Notes under the pieces: generated by a model
Told to the model about the DNA's origin: nothing
Database searches by the model: none
What the model saw: only the letters and a program-made list of their open reading frames with translations
In this document: positions 1 to 11,688 of the stretch, piece after piece
Layout: each line of letters starts with the position of its first letter
How positions within the stretch are numbered: position 1 is the first letter of the stretch
NCBI GenBank assembly: GCA_963971305.1
Contig: CAXARO010001648.1
Location: 1 to 64,000, forward strand
Length of the DNA stretch: 64,000 nucleotides
Source of the DNA: Arcuatula senhousia
Taxonomy: Eukaryota > Mollusca > Bivalvia > Mytilida > Mytilidae
Reading direction: 5' to 3'
Translations under genes and position numbers: made by a program

Positions 1-133
1 ATCATGTGGTATTTTGATCCTGAACTTGATGACTAATTTATAAATATTAAGAAAAGGTCTGTCTTTTTACATTCATACCAAAGGGTTGAAAAGTGCCTAA
101 AAAGTTGATTATTCTTTGCTCAAGAAACTGTCT
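1..133 (-). mobile_element. Inverted partial copy of the Penelope-like element
   Basis: This stretch is the reverse complement of 451-583, matching base for base where checked (paired positions sum to 584). It therefore holds the end of the endonuclease ORF and the start of the 3' non-coding part in opposite orientation. It runs off the left edge of the window. Inverted, 5'-truncated partial copies joined to a main copy are known for Penelope-like elements. Whether this one arose during insertion or by later rearrangement cannot be told here. Confidence 0.8.
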
Positions 134-537
134 GTGGTCGATCAATCTGTGTCACATGTCCTTTTACCTGGGAGACTGAAGAGATAGTTGGCCCCTCCAA
201 CACCTTCAAGTTGAAGAACGGTTACACCTGCATCTCCGAAAATGTCATTTACGCCATCCGCTGTGCCAAGTGCCTTAAAATTTACGTAGGAGAAACTTGT
301 CGTCGACTGGGTGACAGATTTGCTGAACACAGGAGAAGTGTTCTCAAATGCGACGATTGCCCAGTCGGCCAGCACTTTTCATTGCCAAACCATGGCGTCA
401 GGGATATGCAGGTGACCGTTCTCCTTGAAACATGCACCGGCGAAAGACAAAGACAGTTTCTTGAGCAAAGAATAATCAACTTTTTAGGCACTTTTCAACC
501 CTTTGGTATGAATGTAAAAAGACAGACCTTTTCTTAA
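134..537 (+). CDS. Penelope-like retroelement, C-terminal GIY-YIG endonuclease (5'-truncated)
   Basis: This is the end of a Penelope-like element ORF. The reverse transcriptase is missing and the frame is open from the inverted-repeat junction to the TAA. The segment before the endonuclease has a C-x-x-C pair (SICVTCPF) and a GPSNTF motif. The GIY-YIG nuclease core follows: VIYAIRC, then KIYVGET about nine residues later, the arginine-rich helix (RRLGDRFAEHR), and a later glutamate (FLEQRII) at the usual position of the metal-binding residue. In intact elements this nuclease nicks target DNA for target-primed reverse transcription. There is no convincing native start codon. As it stands it is a truncated copy and unlikely to be mobile. 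Family assignment is by recognition, without a search. Confidence 0.85.
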
Positions 538-780
538 TATTTATAAATTAGTCATCAAGTTCAGGATCAAAATACCACATGATGTTCTTCTAGTCAATTT
601 TATGTCATTCTGTCCTCGTCAGTCGATGTGTGAACATCCTTTTACTTTTTAGCCCCTGAAGAAGGACTTTATGTCCGAAAATTTGGGCATTCTTGTTTTA
701 TTTGTTTTAAAGGTTTTATTTCTTTGTATTTCTTATTTAGTTTTTACCTTTTAAATGTGGCTTCACCATCCATTTATTTA
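538..780 (+). mobile_element. 3' non-coding tail of the Penelope-like element
   Basis: Continues directly from the endonuclease stop. It holds the second arm of the inverted repeat (to 583), a ribozyme-like hairpin (652-688) and then T-rich DNA. The right boundary is not sharp; about 780 is a guess. Confidence 0.55.
652..688 (+). ncRNA. Hammerhead-ribozyme-like hairpin in the Penelope tail
   Basis: The order is GCCC, CTGAAGA, a GGAC/GTCC hairpin with a five-base loop, GAAA, ATTT, then GGGC, which pairs with the first GCCC. This matches the order of a type I hammerhead (stem I, CUGANGA, stem II, GAAA, very short stem III, cleavage site, stem I). Hammerheads are known in Penelope-like elements. 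Against activity: one extra A lies between CTGAAGA and stem II, and no clear stem III is seen. Likely a degenerate or structural relic. Confidence 0.4.
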
Positions 781-904
781 TGTATTTTATTTATACACAA
801 GCCACAGTGCAACATACTTTATTGATTATTTTACTATACATGTACCTTGTTCATCTAAAAACTGATCTAGTATAGTTTAACCTCAGTTCAATTATTTTTT
901 AAAA

Positions 905-1123
905 AAAAAATGGTAAATTAGGGGGCCAAATTTAGCACTTATCATATCTTGTCCTTTGGTTGCTTTTGGCCGAGCGCTTTCAGAGAATAAGATTATTGAA
1001 AAGTTGATCGGACAGACGACGGATGGACGACTGACGACGGATGGACGATGGACGACAGATGACAGACGGAGGCAGAGTGAAGGCAATGTCTCACATATAC
1101 GGTCTTTGGGCCAGGTGAGCTAA
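905..1123 (-). mobile_element. AGCTCACCT/GTCCGTCGTC repeat, truncated copy
   Basis: Read on the minus strand it begins TTAGCTCACCTGG, then has a run of GTCC/GTCGTC words, then CAACTTTTCAATAATCTT and CTGAAAGCGCT. That is the same order as the start of the longer copy at 10371. Short inframe stretches here come from the repeat and are not a gene. Confidence 0.7.
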
Positions 1124-4100
1124 GGATAAAGTGCAAAAATTGAATTAATATTTTTGGTATATTACTAAATTCTCAAATCTGAGAAAAATAAAGTTTTTAG
1201 GTAAGAATGACATTTTCATCTACAAATGTATGTAATTTATCTGATTTTTTTTTTATCAAAAAAGTGTTTTAGGATATAACGAAAATAAAAACAATTTACA
1301 TATTAAAATATTATTAAATTATATCTGGTTATTATGTGTGTGTGTGTTTTTTAATATTGTTTTTTACATAATGTTAAAAGATACCAATATAGTTCTGTAG
1401 GTATGTACATCTTAAGGGTTTTTTCTTTCATTTGTTTCTATATATACTAGTATGCTTGAATTTTTATCTATTGATTGCTATGTCGCACTTCTCCGAGATA
1501 AGGAAAAGTTCAAGTGGTAAGAATATTGTAATACATAAACTAAATGTTTCAAAAACATAGTTGAATGGTATTGCATTTTGAGCCTATTATTATTTTTAGG
1601 ATAAAACTAGTAAACTTTCTTTAAGATAAAATAAAATTATTGCTCGATTTTTTGTACTTTTAAATGAAGACCAAAACAAAATTGTTTTGGACACACTGAT
1701 CATTTCAAAACCAAAAATTAAAATAAGTCATATTTGGAACGGCACCGGAAGTTGAAGACTTTGTTATCGGAATGGATAAATGGCAGGTGAAAACATGGTG
1801 TTTTAAAGCCTAATATGACTATCCTGAATGTTTACATGTATTTTATTCGAAAAAAATCGAGTTAATATAACATATATAGTGTCTTGTCAAATTTTCGTTT
1901 TGCGTTCGCATGGCACTTTAAATTCCCTTTCCAATTCTCAGAAATATAAAGGTGCCTGTATTAAAAGGAAAGGGTTATAAGAGAATATGTCTAAATTAAA
2001 ACACATACATGAACTACCTCTCGTTTGATTTCAATGCATATTTGTACTTCTTTGAGAAACGAAGAGTACCACAGGGAAATCTATTATCTCTATGTGACTA
2101 TTTTCTATTTTGGAAATGGAAATGGTAATTTGTGTCGTAACTGATACAATGTACCTATTTCGTCACTGCACGGTTGTTTTGGGTTTTTTTTGGGTAAATT
2201 TTCAGCAAACCATCAATTTTATTCCGTTTTTGGTAGTGTTTACATTATCAAATCGGATAGACCAAAACAAAATTATTCAGGTCTAGTAAATTATTTTTAT
2301 GTATTTTTTAATTTCATTTCTACTAATTCAGTTAGATTCCATATTTTTTATTATTAGGGTCAAAATCTATAGCTTTCAACTGTCTTGTTTGTCTATTTTA
2401 AATAGCAAAGGATAAAAAAAAGTAAAGGATTCCTATACAAGTTTTTTTTTTTTTTTGCATCTATGTGTGTATTGAATGGTGCTATAAACGTTCATGTTTT
2501 TATTTAAAAGAACCTTCTTGATATATGGGTATATTTGTCTCTTATTTGTAAAAAAAACCCATAGATAAACATAAACCGTACAGCTTTTGAGCGTTGTTTA
2601 TGAGATATTTTAGAATTGTTTTAACGCTATTCTTGCATTTTAATTTGAAAATATGCATATATAGATTTTATATATTTCAAATTCAAATCTTGAAATATAA
2701 GGTTTCTGCAAAGGAGCATAGAATCTATTCAATAAACCCAATATTTATCTAAATATTACTTTTGTGACTAAAATTAGAATATTTAGGTATAGATTTCAGC
2801 ATAAGATTCTGCAGAAAAAACAAAGGGAATGTTATATTATTATTTAAATTCGGAAAATGAATAATGTTTAAATATAATGCATTGTTCCTGATTTTATATT
2901 ATATATTTAAATATGTTTTAGTGAAAGGCAAACTGCATTTCTTTCTTTAAGGTCGGAAAATATAATCATATAAAAAAACATAGTATAAACGTTTAAAATT
3001 AAAATTTCTCTTCAAAACCTCTGTATATATGAGTAAGGTTAGTTTAGTTTAATATGACATTTTTCTATTTTTAAATTTTTCATAATTTAATATTTCCAAA
3101 ACTCAACTAAAACTCAACTAAAAATAGAAACGTGTCCGAAATCGAACTTAAAAAAGGAGAAGGAAAAAATTGGGAAGAGAATAAACAAGAAGGCAACAAT
3201 AAAGATATAAACAAAAATTTAAATAAATGATTTGCATTATTGGCTGAATAAAAAAAGATCAAATGACTTTAGTCCTTGTATTATTCTGCATAATAGATAA
3301 TATTTATCAGCTGAACAGGATAAATTATATATCTTTTTTTTTCTTGAACGTAAAATGGTAATAAAAGGATAATTTGAATCATTCCAACAATTTTAAAACA
3401 GGGTATCACACAATTGTGGCGACAAGTGTTTTCCTTTCAGGGGATATAACCAAACAATATTTCCACTATTAATTAAGATCCGTAGAAAATAAAGATGTTG
3501 GATTTGCTATATAGCTCCCCAATCAATAGTATGTTACCTGTGTGAACTAAAGTTCCCGAGACTTGGTCGGCTAGCTTTCTCAGTCTTTTGGCTCATTTTT
3601 ATTTTATCCTTAGTTTAACAATAATTCGTCATAAATTTTTCATCAGTGCATATAATCTACTAATTAATTCTGTTTGATACTCCATAAAGCGGCATATTAA
3701 AATATCCTAAATGGCCATAATTCAACATATTTAATATCCATAAACTAAAACAAGGTTTATGAAATTCAAAGACTCGCTGGTGAAATATTGATGCCATAGA
3801 ATATTTCTGGCAGTCTGAATCAAAGATATACTATAAATTGTGATAAATGACGACGGACACCTGCTTATATCCAAACTCAACAAGCGCTATTTTGAAAATG
3901 AAAAATTTATTTGATGCAGTATGTTTTAACATTAAAGCATAAACAATTTGCTAATATCCTGAAAGGCCACATCCATTAAGCAAGCTTTTCTAGAGGGAAC
4001 ACGTCCAACTAACACGCTTTTTACATCTAAGTATTTTACACGGTTTCCCACTAAGCATATACAAATAACATGCACTTAGCATTTAACACGATTTTGCTAT

Positions 4101-6291
4101 TATGGCTAAAAGTGACAGCAACATCATTTAAAGAGGGAGAAAATAAAAAATCGATTTATTTCTGATCATCTTAAAAGCAATGATAATTGAGATGGGTTCA
4201 AAGTAATTGACAAAATGCAATATTACCTAATGCACACCGGAGAAATCGTAAATGCACATATCAAAATTTATTATTTACTTTCTCTTTAGCCATTAGTAAT
4301 ATTGGACTGTGTATGTTGGCCCTCGTTCACCGGGCACATTAAGCTATCTCGCTAATGGCAGTGTCTACTTTCTGTTGATTGCAGATCCATTAATTCATTA
4401 AAGCTTTATCATTGACTTTTTGATTCTAGTCTAAACATAACAGTAAATGCCATTATCCCCAGTTCCAATACTCTTTCTCTGAATATTGATTTTTCAGATG
4501 ATGAAACATGTGAAAATTGCCTCTGTTGTTAATGTCTTTCTGAAACTTTCCAGTATTCTGTGATGGTTGTCTACAGCTGAGAACAGAACCAATGTACTTT
4601 TCATGTTGTTTGGAACATCCTTCTGTCCAGTTTCTAGAAGATAAAAATCGATTTACAAGTTTTGAGAATGATGACTGTAAGATGGTGCCTTCTGTAAGCT
4701 AAAGTAAGATAAACATTCTGTGGAAATTTGATTTGAGATCATTTGCACTTTGTTTTCATCTAGAGCTGCAAGAAGGGAACAACGACCATGGTAAATATAG
4801 GGCTCGATTGCAAATATATATGTAAATATAAGTACAGGCTGTCCTCTAGAAAATACAGCTTTACATACGGCAACTGAGCATGCATATTTATAGTGATAAA
4901 TAATTGTAAAACGATTATAGAACCAATAAATTGTAGTTGCTTTACATTCAAATGATTGTAGATAGTTGGAAATAAAAAAAAAGTAAAAAAGAGTAAAAAC
5001 AACACTAAAAAGTAATAACTAAAGCAAAGCTAAAAAGGTGATTAAGCAACATAAATACCATTCTTCTTATAATTCGTTATATCTACATGATAGCAGAAAG
5101 AATAGAAAGAATTTTTACAATGCCGTGACATTTTGCGGCACAGAAGTTCCAAATAACGTCTTGCATAGGTGCAGACGACATCGGGAATGGCGGCAAATCT
5201 CGCGTGCAGGTTCCTCGACAAGGATAAAATGATTCTTTTTTTTTTTTCAAAACAGTGATAATAATAACCAACTTGCGTGTCACTTGTGAAGCAATAGAAG
5301 ACAATTAAATGACTTGCCAATATAGCATGGAACCGTTGCAATTAATTGATGAAATTCATTAATGAATTCAGAATAGTATCAAACGCTATCGACAATATAT
5401 TCTTTTCTCACGCTATTTGCACGTGCCGGTTTGAAAAGTTTTTGTTATTGTGAAGCAAGCGAAGACTATCAACATGTCGCCTTGTGTTTTACCACCTTAA
5501 AAAGGTACAAACTCTTCATTTTATTTCAAAGCTGATATTAAGTCGCTCTTGCTTGTAAAACTCTACCATATCGTGGCATTTTGGATTACAAACAAACAAA
5601 AATGATCTCTGAATTATTCATATGATAAACCATATCAAAGTGATCGGTTAATTTTCACGTAATTAATACTGGAAAAAGAACGAACCTTTCTCACGAGAAT
5701 TAAAATACGCTACTTTCTGTCTTTTGCTGCCCTTTTCAAAGACAAAGACATATGCAAATGAAGTGTAAATGTTTCTGTGATGTTCTCATTCTATTAAATA
5801 AATATACAATTATGAAAATTTCCATTGTCATAATAATACAAGTGAAAAAAAAGAACTCCAAATATTTAGAAAAAAAATGTTAATTTACCCGCTCCGCAAT
5901 AAAATGAGTTTTTGTTGGAAATAATGCATCAAAGTTAGAAAAAAGATTAAATCTAAAATCAAGAGCACATAAGAATTTTCACGTAAAGTCTCGGCCTGAA
6001 ACTTTGTTGTATTTTACATGAGACCATCCTTGCAATTTGATAAAAAAAAATCAAATATACGCAATGATTTTATTTTAGTTTAAAAACTCAATGGAAACAC
6101 TTATTCGAACAGAAGGTTTTTCTCAAAAAGGCAAATATATGTCAATGAAAAAGGTTTTTGTAGAACTTGATTGAATATTCAAACCCCCATATTTGAAAAG
6201 CGGCACAGAGAACTTAGTACTGGAACGTGCTTAGACATACAATAAGGGATTTTTCATCCAATTAATTCTGACAAAAAATCTACAGATACAA
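1124..6291. other. AT-rich non-coding stretch
   Basis: Long A and T runs, a short (TG)n near 1337 and no convincing exon. Both strands around 5040-5340 stay open for 60-100 codons and are richer in GC, but I see no recognisable domain, so no gene is called. Confidence 0.5.
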
Positions 6292-6696
6292 TTAAGAGGC
6301 TGTCCAAGTAAAACCCAGGCAATAGCTGGCACATGACAAATTTTGTTTTTCAAAAATTCTCGTTGATTTCACATCAGGTTAACATCCATTCCCCAAAACA
6401 AATGCATATTTTGGGTTTATTGAAGTGGCAACTTAGATAAAATTTATATAGAATGCATTGAAAATATGCAGAAAAAGGGAGATAACTCTTGCATATTTGC
6501 AAAATTTGGTTGCTTTGTTCATGAACTTCAAGGCTGAATCACAAGTCATCCATGTTGCTTTCAAACGAATCCTGGTGATTTTTGTTTTACATATGAGTCA
6601 GACAATACATCTAAACAATAAATTTGCTGGGATAAAATTTTTCATGTGCCAGCTTTTGTAGGCTTTTGCCTGATTTCTACGTGGACAGCCTCTTAA
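6292..6696. mobile_element. MITE with TTAA ends
   Basis: The left end reads TTAA then GAGGCTGTCCA. The right end, reverse-complemented, reads TTAA then GAGGCTGTCCAC. Similarity continues inward on both arms (GCTGGCACATGA at both sides). A TTAA target duplication is the piggyBac hallmark, so a piggyBac-type non-autonomous element is the best guess. No transposase is present; the 67-codon open stretch inside is incidental. Confidence 0.65.
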
Positions 6697-8195
6697 CCTA
6701 ATGCAGAAGTCGTATCAATGTCTCCATTATGATTTCTCATGACCAGTGAAATATGACGACTTTTTGACACCGAGTCTTCATTGATGGATTGTTGTGATTT
6801 GCAGCGCTGTATAACAACATTCAAATTAAAACCGAAAAAGACATTTGTCATAAAAGATTCAAGTTAGTATTCAAAGTTGAATACGGATATAACTAGATAA
6901 ATGAAACTAACTTATTAAAAAACTATCAAAACAAAAACATTTTTTTTTTTCATTTTTTATCACTTAATGTGAATTTAGAAATAGCCATCGTTGCTGCCTT
7001 GCTTTTCGATAACCATGCACTGCATGGTCCATGCTGTATTTTTGTCCTCCAAGCATTGCGGTTTATTCTATTGTCTTTTTATTTTTTGGCCGATGAATAT
7101 TTTTGAAGAGTCTCTATTGAAGGAAATCTATTGGACCAACAGTTAATCACATCAAAAACCAATAGAATTACAACCATGATTGAGAAAATTAAAGAAAAGA
7201 AATTTTAAACATTAGAATCTCATTGAACAAAATCTTGAATAAGAAAACTTATTCTTTAACAGACCAACTATAGCATATAAAAGACAAAAATTATTGGAGA
7301 ACGAGTCTTATGCCCATCATTCCTTTTATTCAAATATTTTTCACCAAAAGAAAAAAAAAGAAAAAAATTGAAAAATCTGCAAATTTAAGTGCAGGCAAAA
7401 GACTTTTTGCTTAACGCCTGCTATGCACCTGTTTTCAACATGAAAACATATGCACCAAGCATCAAAAATAAAAAAAGACCATAATCTCCAATATTTCAAT
7501 TTCCTAACACGTCTTACATTTGTAAAAAACACCATTATAAGGTACAGGATGGCGAATGGTCGTGTTGGTGGTCATATTGTTATACATGTCGGTGCATGAA
7601 CTTGTAAACAGATACCAAACCATGCATATGACAATAAGATGCATGTTAAACATCGGTTTATTTGAGGACAATATTGTACTCTCAGACCAGAACACGTGTA
7701 AATGCACGCGAATAGATTTAATGGTCATTGGATTTTTCTGTAAGGTTTGTGACGACCACATGCATGTCCCCGCGTACCGACATGACAGGTAACATGGTCC
7801 CTATCATCTTATACCATCAATCATTGGTCAGATTTGTTTACGTTCGAATTTTTGACGTTTCCTCGCCACCAAGAATGTGTTTGGACAAAAGAAGCTAACA
7901 AGAAATTATGCCACCCATTTGTATTATAGTCATTATGAAAATTATATTTGCAAATATTTCTTCTAAAACTTTGTGTTTCTATATATTTTTCGAAAATCTT
8001 GTTGTTTTGAATTAATCAAACTTCTATACTCCTAATTGCTCTCACAAAGATACACAGAAATGAATGGCGGACTACCAATACGGATGGGATGAGCCGATAA
8101 AACAATAAAACGTTGTTAAAAAAAATGCAAAGTTAAGCAGCTTGTGAAAAACAACAGAGTTTTGGTAGGTAAGGTTTGTTATGCTTCCCTTTACC
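6697..8195. other. Non-coding stretch, one possible short exon
   Basis: AT-rich apart from 7500-7800, which is listed separately. Nothing else recognisable. Confidence 0.4.
7556..7792 (+). CDS. Possible small secreted or partial protein, unrecognised
   Basis: A 78-codon frame in a patch with less A+T than its surroundings. The N-terminus is hydrophobic (VVLVVILLYMSV), like a signal peptide. The second half is cysteine-bearing (NTCKCTR, FFCKVCDDHMH). The opposite strand is also open for 85 codons (7504-7761), so the strand is not certain. No family recognised; it may be an exon or chance. Confidence 0.18.
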   Translation: MVVLVVILLYMSVHELVNRYQTMHMTIRCMLNIGLFEDNIVLSDQNTCKCTRIDLMVIGFFCKVCDDHMHVPAYRHDR

Positions 8196-8485
8196 TTCAT
8201 AGTGGGCCAACGTGTGTGGAGAGTGCCACGCTTCATGCACGTAAAAGAACCCTTTGTGGACCACCAAGTAGTGCGCCACATAGGCTAAATTTTCTGTCCC
8301 TACCCACCTCTCCCCTTTTCCTGTGGTTCTTCAAAATTAACCGGTCCTTTGTTTCCCACCCACCCCCATATTTCATTTATCATCATCATTTCATGTTCAT
8401 TTTATCACCCTTTTCATGTTCATCGCCTGTAAATAACCTATATAGCGTTGCACGGGCGTAAAACACCAACTCACTCACTCACTCA
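8196..8485 (+). mobile_element. SINE-like dispersed repeat, copy 1 (5'-truncated)
   Basis: Starts at ATAGTGGGCCAACGTGTG, runs through CACGTAAAAGAACCC and TTTGTGGACCACC, and ends TATAGCGTTGCACGGGCGT, AAAACACC and a CACT tandem tail. It is colinear with 8810-9402. The short tandem tail and lack of coding fit a SINE-like retroposon; no clear tRNA-type promoter boxes were identified. Confidence 0.65.
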
Positions 8486-8809
8486 TATGTTTGGACCATG
8501 CTGACCATATATATGAAAGAGCATGCACATAAAATCCTGTAATAAATTCAACGGCTCCAAACGATCGTTTCTTATCATTGTAAAGGATAAGGTCATATTT
8601 TGGCCCGTCTAAAGAGGAAAAATAAAAAAAGTATTTCAAAGCCTGTTACCTTTTGCCTTATTTTGTAGCCAAATAATTGTACTAATATGAAGTACTTGTA
8701 ATACTCTTCAATAATAATTTTGAATAAACACAAGGTGGAAAATCATGTTCAAAATTGACCCATTTTCAATGAAAAATACATCTTGATTAAGAGAAAATTT
8801 CAAAGTAGA
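8486..8809. other. Non-coding spacer
   Basis: AT-rich; nothing recognised. Confidence 0.4.
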
Positions 8810-9402
8810 CCTTTAAGAGGCCACTAAAGGTCTTGGGATTCTGACGTCGGGTTAGTGCTCAGCCCACAGAGCGAACAAGTGTGTACCCTAGGTGGCTGAA
8901 TAGGGTGGTCCTCGTCCGCGGGGGTCGTCAGGTCTATAATACGGAAACCCTGACCGCCGACCATAGTAGGCCAACGTGTGTGGAGAGTGCCATTTACGTT
9001 TCATGTACGTAAAAGACCCCTTTGTGGACCACCAAGAAGTGCACAACATAGGCTAAATTTTCTGCCCCTACCCACCTCTCCTCTTTTCCTGTGGTTCTTT
9101 AAAATTTACTGTTCCTTTGTTTACCACCCCACCCCACCCCCATATTTCATTTACCCTCATCATTTCATGTTCATTTTATCATCTTTTATCAAACCCACCA
9201 TTTCGTTTGAAATGCCTGTACCAAGTCAGGACCATTGCGATCCACCAATTCTCCGGAATGACTGATTCGTTTTTGTTATTTTCTCTGGACTATGAGATTG
9301 ATCATTCAAGTTCGGTAGTTTTGTTATTACCTTTATTTTCATGTGCATCCCCTTTAAATAACCTATATAGCGTTGATAGGGCGTAAAAAACCAACTCACT
9401 CA
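8810..9402 (+). mobile_element. SINE-like dispersed repeat, copy 2 (longest)
   Basis: This copy keeps the 5' part missing from copy 1: GGTCTTGGGATTCTGACG, a GGGGTCGTCAGG segment, and CCCTGACCGCCGACCATAG. It then follows copy 1 to the GGGCGTAAAA end. About 150 bp (9191-9345) absent from copy 1 is a nested piece of another repeat. A 5' portion is also seen before the minisatellite at 18.7 kb, and another diverged copy lies at 32.05 kb. Confidence 0.7.
9191..9345 (-). mobile_element. Nested fragment of a second dispersed repeat
   Basis: Matches 38780-38960 in the same orientation: CCATTTC, GAAATGCCTGTACC, AAGTCAGGACC, GATTGATCATTC, AGTTCGGTAGTTTTGTTATT. The reverse complement also matches 42030-42170. 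Copy 1 of the SINE-like repeat lacks it, so it sits inside copy 2. Confidence 0.6.
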
Positions 9403-10370
9403 CAATAAAGTTGAAATTTTGAGCTAATATACGTGAAGACTAATTCTATTAAAGGTTCTTTTTATCAAATAATAAATACATGACTTAAAACAACAATTTT
9501 GAATTTGGATAAACGCTAGTCTTAAGAAAAATGAAGAAAACTCAAAGATTTTAAATATTTTTAAACCACTGACTACTTTTTTTAAAAATATTTTTAGTAT
9601 GTCTTGCACGCGGAACCAACTTGAAACAGTTTGTAGTAATACACGTTTTGAGTAAAGTATGGAGCAACTACCGCGTGCAAGACTATACTTCCGGGAATAT
9701 TCGCTAATTTTCCATAGGCACAACGCGGTGGTTCATTCCAAGCACTATTTTCTAACAAATAAAATAAACTTTTATACTACAAACAATCATTTTCAAAAAA
9801 TGCAAACATTTACCATTCAAACAAGACTTTTTTGATAAAATTTACTTTAAATTTATTTTTGACTTTAATGGTGGGCTGAAAAGCGTGTTATCGCAACCCA
9901 TCCTTTGGTTGTATATGTATATTTCTTACCAAAGCGATCTATCAAGGAATAATTCAACAAAGTCTTGAATAAATTAATAATGGTCTTCACCGCTTTCTAG
10001 ACCATTTCATTTTTATAAGAGGGCCATGGATATATTTTTCGAAAAAAAAACAGAAGTGTTTGCCATTATGAACCATTACTGTACATGTACAAGTAATTAT
10101 TCCTGATTTGAGTTCCAAAAATACGCATCACTGATTTACCCTCTGAAATAACACATTTATGCAATTGTAAAAATGTTAATATAATACTTGCTCTTTTTAT
10201 TTTATTTTATTTTCACCCAACTTTTATGCAATAGAAAATCTAACTATGTCACCTGTACAAAATTTCAGATTTCTGATTACTAGTCAAAATAACTGAAAAA
10301 AAAGTTTTTCGAATTACTGGCAATATGAAAAGAGGGTGAACACCTCGGAAATCGGAGCGTGCGCAATTTT
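9403..10370. other. Non-coding, one inverted repeat
   Basis: AT-rich. A 13-bp perfect inverted repeat (9601-9613 and 9671-9683, GTCTTGCACGCGG) is listed separately; nothing else is recognised. Confidence 0.4.
9601..9683. repeat. 13-bp perfect inverted repeat, 57-bp spacer
   Basis: GTCTTGCACGCGG at 9601-9613 and its reverse complement at 9671-9683, with AGTAT-like bases extending both arms imperfectly. It could form a hairpin or be the ends of a tiny element. It is GC-rich against an AT-rich background. Confidence 0.6.
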
Positions 10371-11460
10371 TAGCTCACCTTGCCGAAGGAAATGTGAGCT
10401 TTTGCCATCACTTGTCGTCCGTCGTCTGTCGTCCGTCGTCCGTCGTTCAACTTTTCAAAAATCTTCTTCTCTGAAACCGCTTTGCCAAATGTAATGGTAG
10501 GGTTGTTTTGTAGTATGTCCTCTACAAAATTATCATGAGTATAAATTGCATTTTTTGCAACTAACTCAAAATCCGCAACATATATCAAAATTTTGGCAGG
10601 GTAGAAGTGATCAGCACATCAAGATCTACCTGCCCTGAAATTTTGAAGATGATCCAACAATCGTTGTAGGAGTTATTGCCCTTTTTCTTGATTTTTTCCA
10701 AATTTTGCACTTTTCTAGACCAATATCTCGAAAACTATACAAGATATTGGAAAAATTTAAATTGCATATGGTTAAGTACATCAAGATCTACAAAAGTTGT
10801 AACAGCGTTAAAGTTGTAGGACCGTTCCTTTAGGAGTTATACCACTTGGATCGTAAAAATTGACCATTTTCACAGCTTTTTGTTCAACTTTTTTCAAAAT
10901 CTTCTTCTCTGAAACCGCTTGGCCAAATGTATGAAACTTGGTAGGATATCTCTGGAGTATGTTCTTTACAAAAATGTTGTTTGAAATTTCGATTCGACAA
11001 AAAACATGGCAGCCATGTCTAAAAAAAGAACATAAGGGTAAATTGCAGTTTTTTTTGCAAATTGCTCAAAAATGGTAACATATATGAAAATTCTGTTTGG
11101 GTAATAGTGATTAGCACATCAAGATCTACCTGCCCTGAAGTTTTGATGAACATCTGACAATGGTTGTAGTAGTTATTGCCCTTTTTCTTGTTTTTTTTTC
11201 TTCAAATTTTGATTTTAGACCAATATCTTGAAAACTATACAAGATATTTGAAAAATTTAAATTGCATATTGTTACGCACATAAAGATCTAAAAATTATGT
11301 AATTGGGTCAAAGTTGTAAGACCTATCTTGAGGAGTTGTTTCCCTTAGAAAATTAAAATTGATAATTCCACAGAGTAGCAGTCGTTTTTTAAAATATCCA
11401 GCTTATAAGTATCATCGAATACAAGATGAGCGATTCAGGCTCCTGGGAGCCTCTAGTTGT
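10371..11460 (+). mobile_element. AGCTCACCT/GTCCGTCGTC repeat, long copy with internal duplication
   Basis: Begins TAGCTCACCTTGCCGAAGG, with a run of GTCGTCCGTCGTC words, and ends near GGCTCCTGGGAGCCTCTAG (itself a palindrome). The body is duplicated: CAACTTTTCAAAAATCTTC with CTGAAACCGCTT at about 10448 recurs at about 10884; CACATCAAGATCTACCTGCC at about 10617 recurs at about 11117; AGACCAATATCT at about 10717 recurs at about 11217. No ORF of note. This looks like a non-autonomous element family; its class is unknown to me. Confidence 0.7.
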
Positions 11461-11489
11461 TATTATTAGATTTAATTTACTTTTATTTT

Positions 11490-11590
11490 TCAGCTAAAAC
11501 ACTATCCTGCCTTTTATAATTCAAAGCACTGTACTGCCTTTTTATTTCCTGATTTTTGGATCCTGCCTCTTTATTTCTAATTTCACCAAA
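11490..11590 (-). mobile_element. Fragment of the GGGACGACC MITE family
   Basis: The plus strand here (CTATCCTGCCTTTTAT, GCACTGTACTGCCTTTTTAT, GGATCCTGCC) is the reverse complement of the interior of the element at 12909-13169. Ends are lost. Confidence 0.55.
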
Positions 11591-11688
11591 GATTCCCCAT
11601 CGAAATCAAATGGTAATATTTTAATCCTAGTAAAGCAAGGAAACATAACGTAACACCGTCAAAATCAAAATTGTTCTTATTTTCCTAG

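Noticed and set aside
5038..5341. Overlapping frames on both strands
   Set aside because: Both strands are open, no domain is recognisable and no splice structure is convincing.
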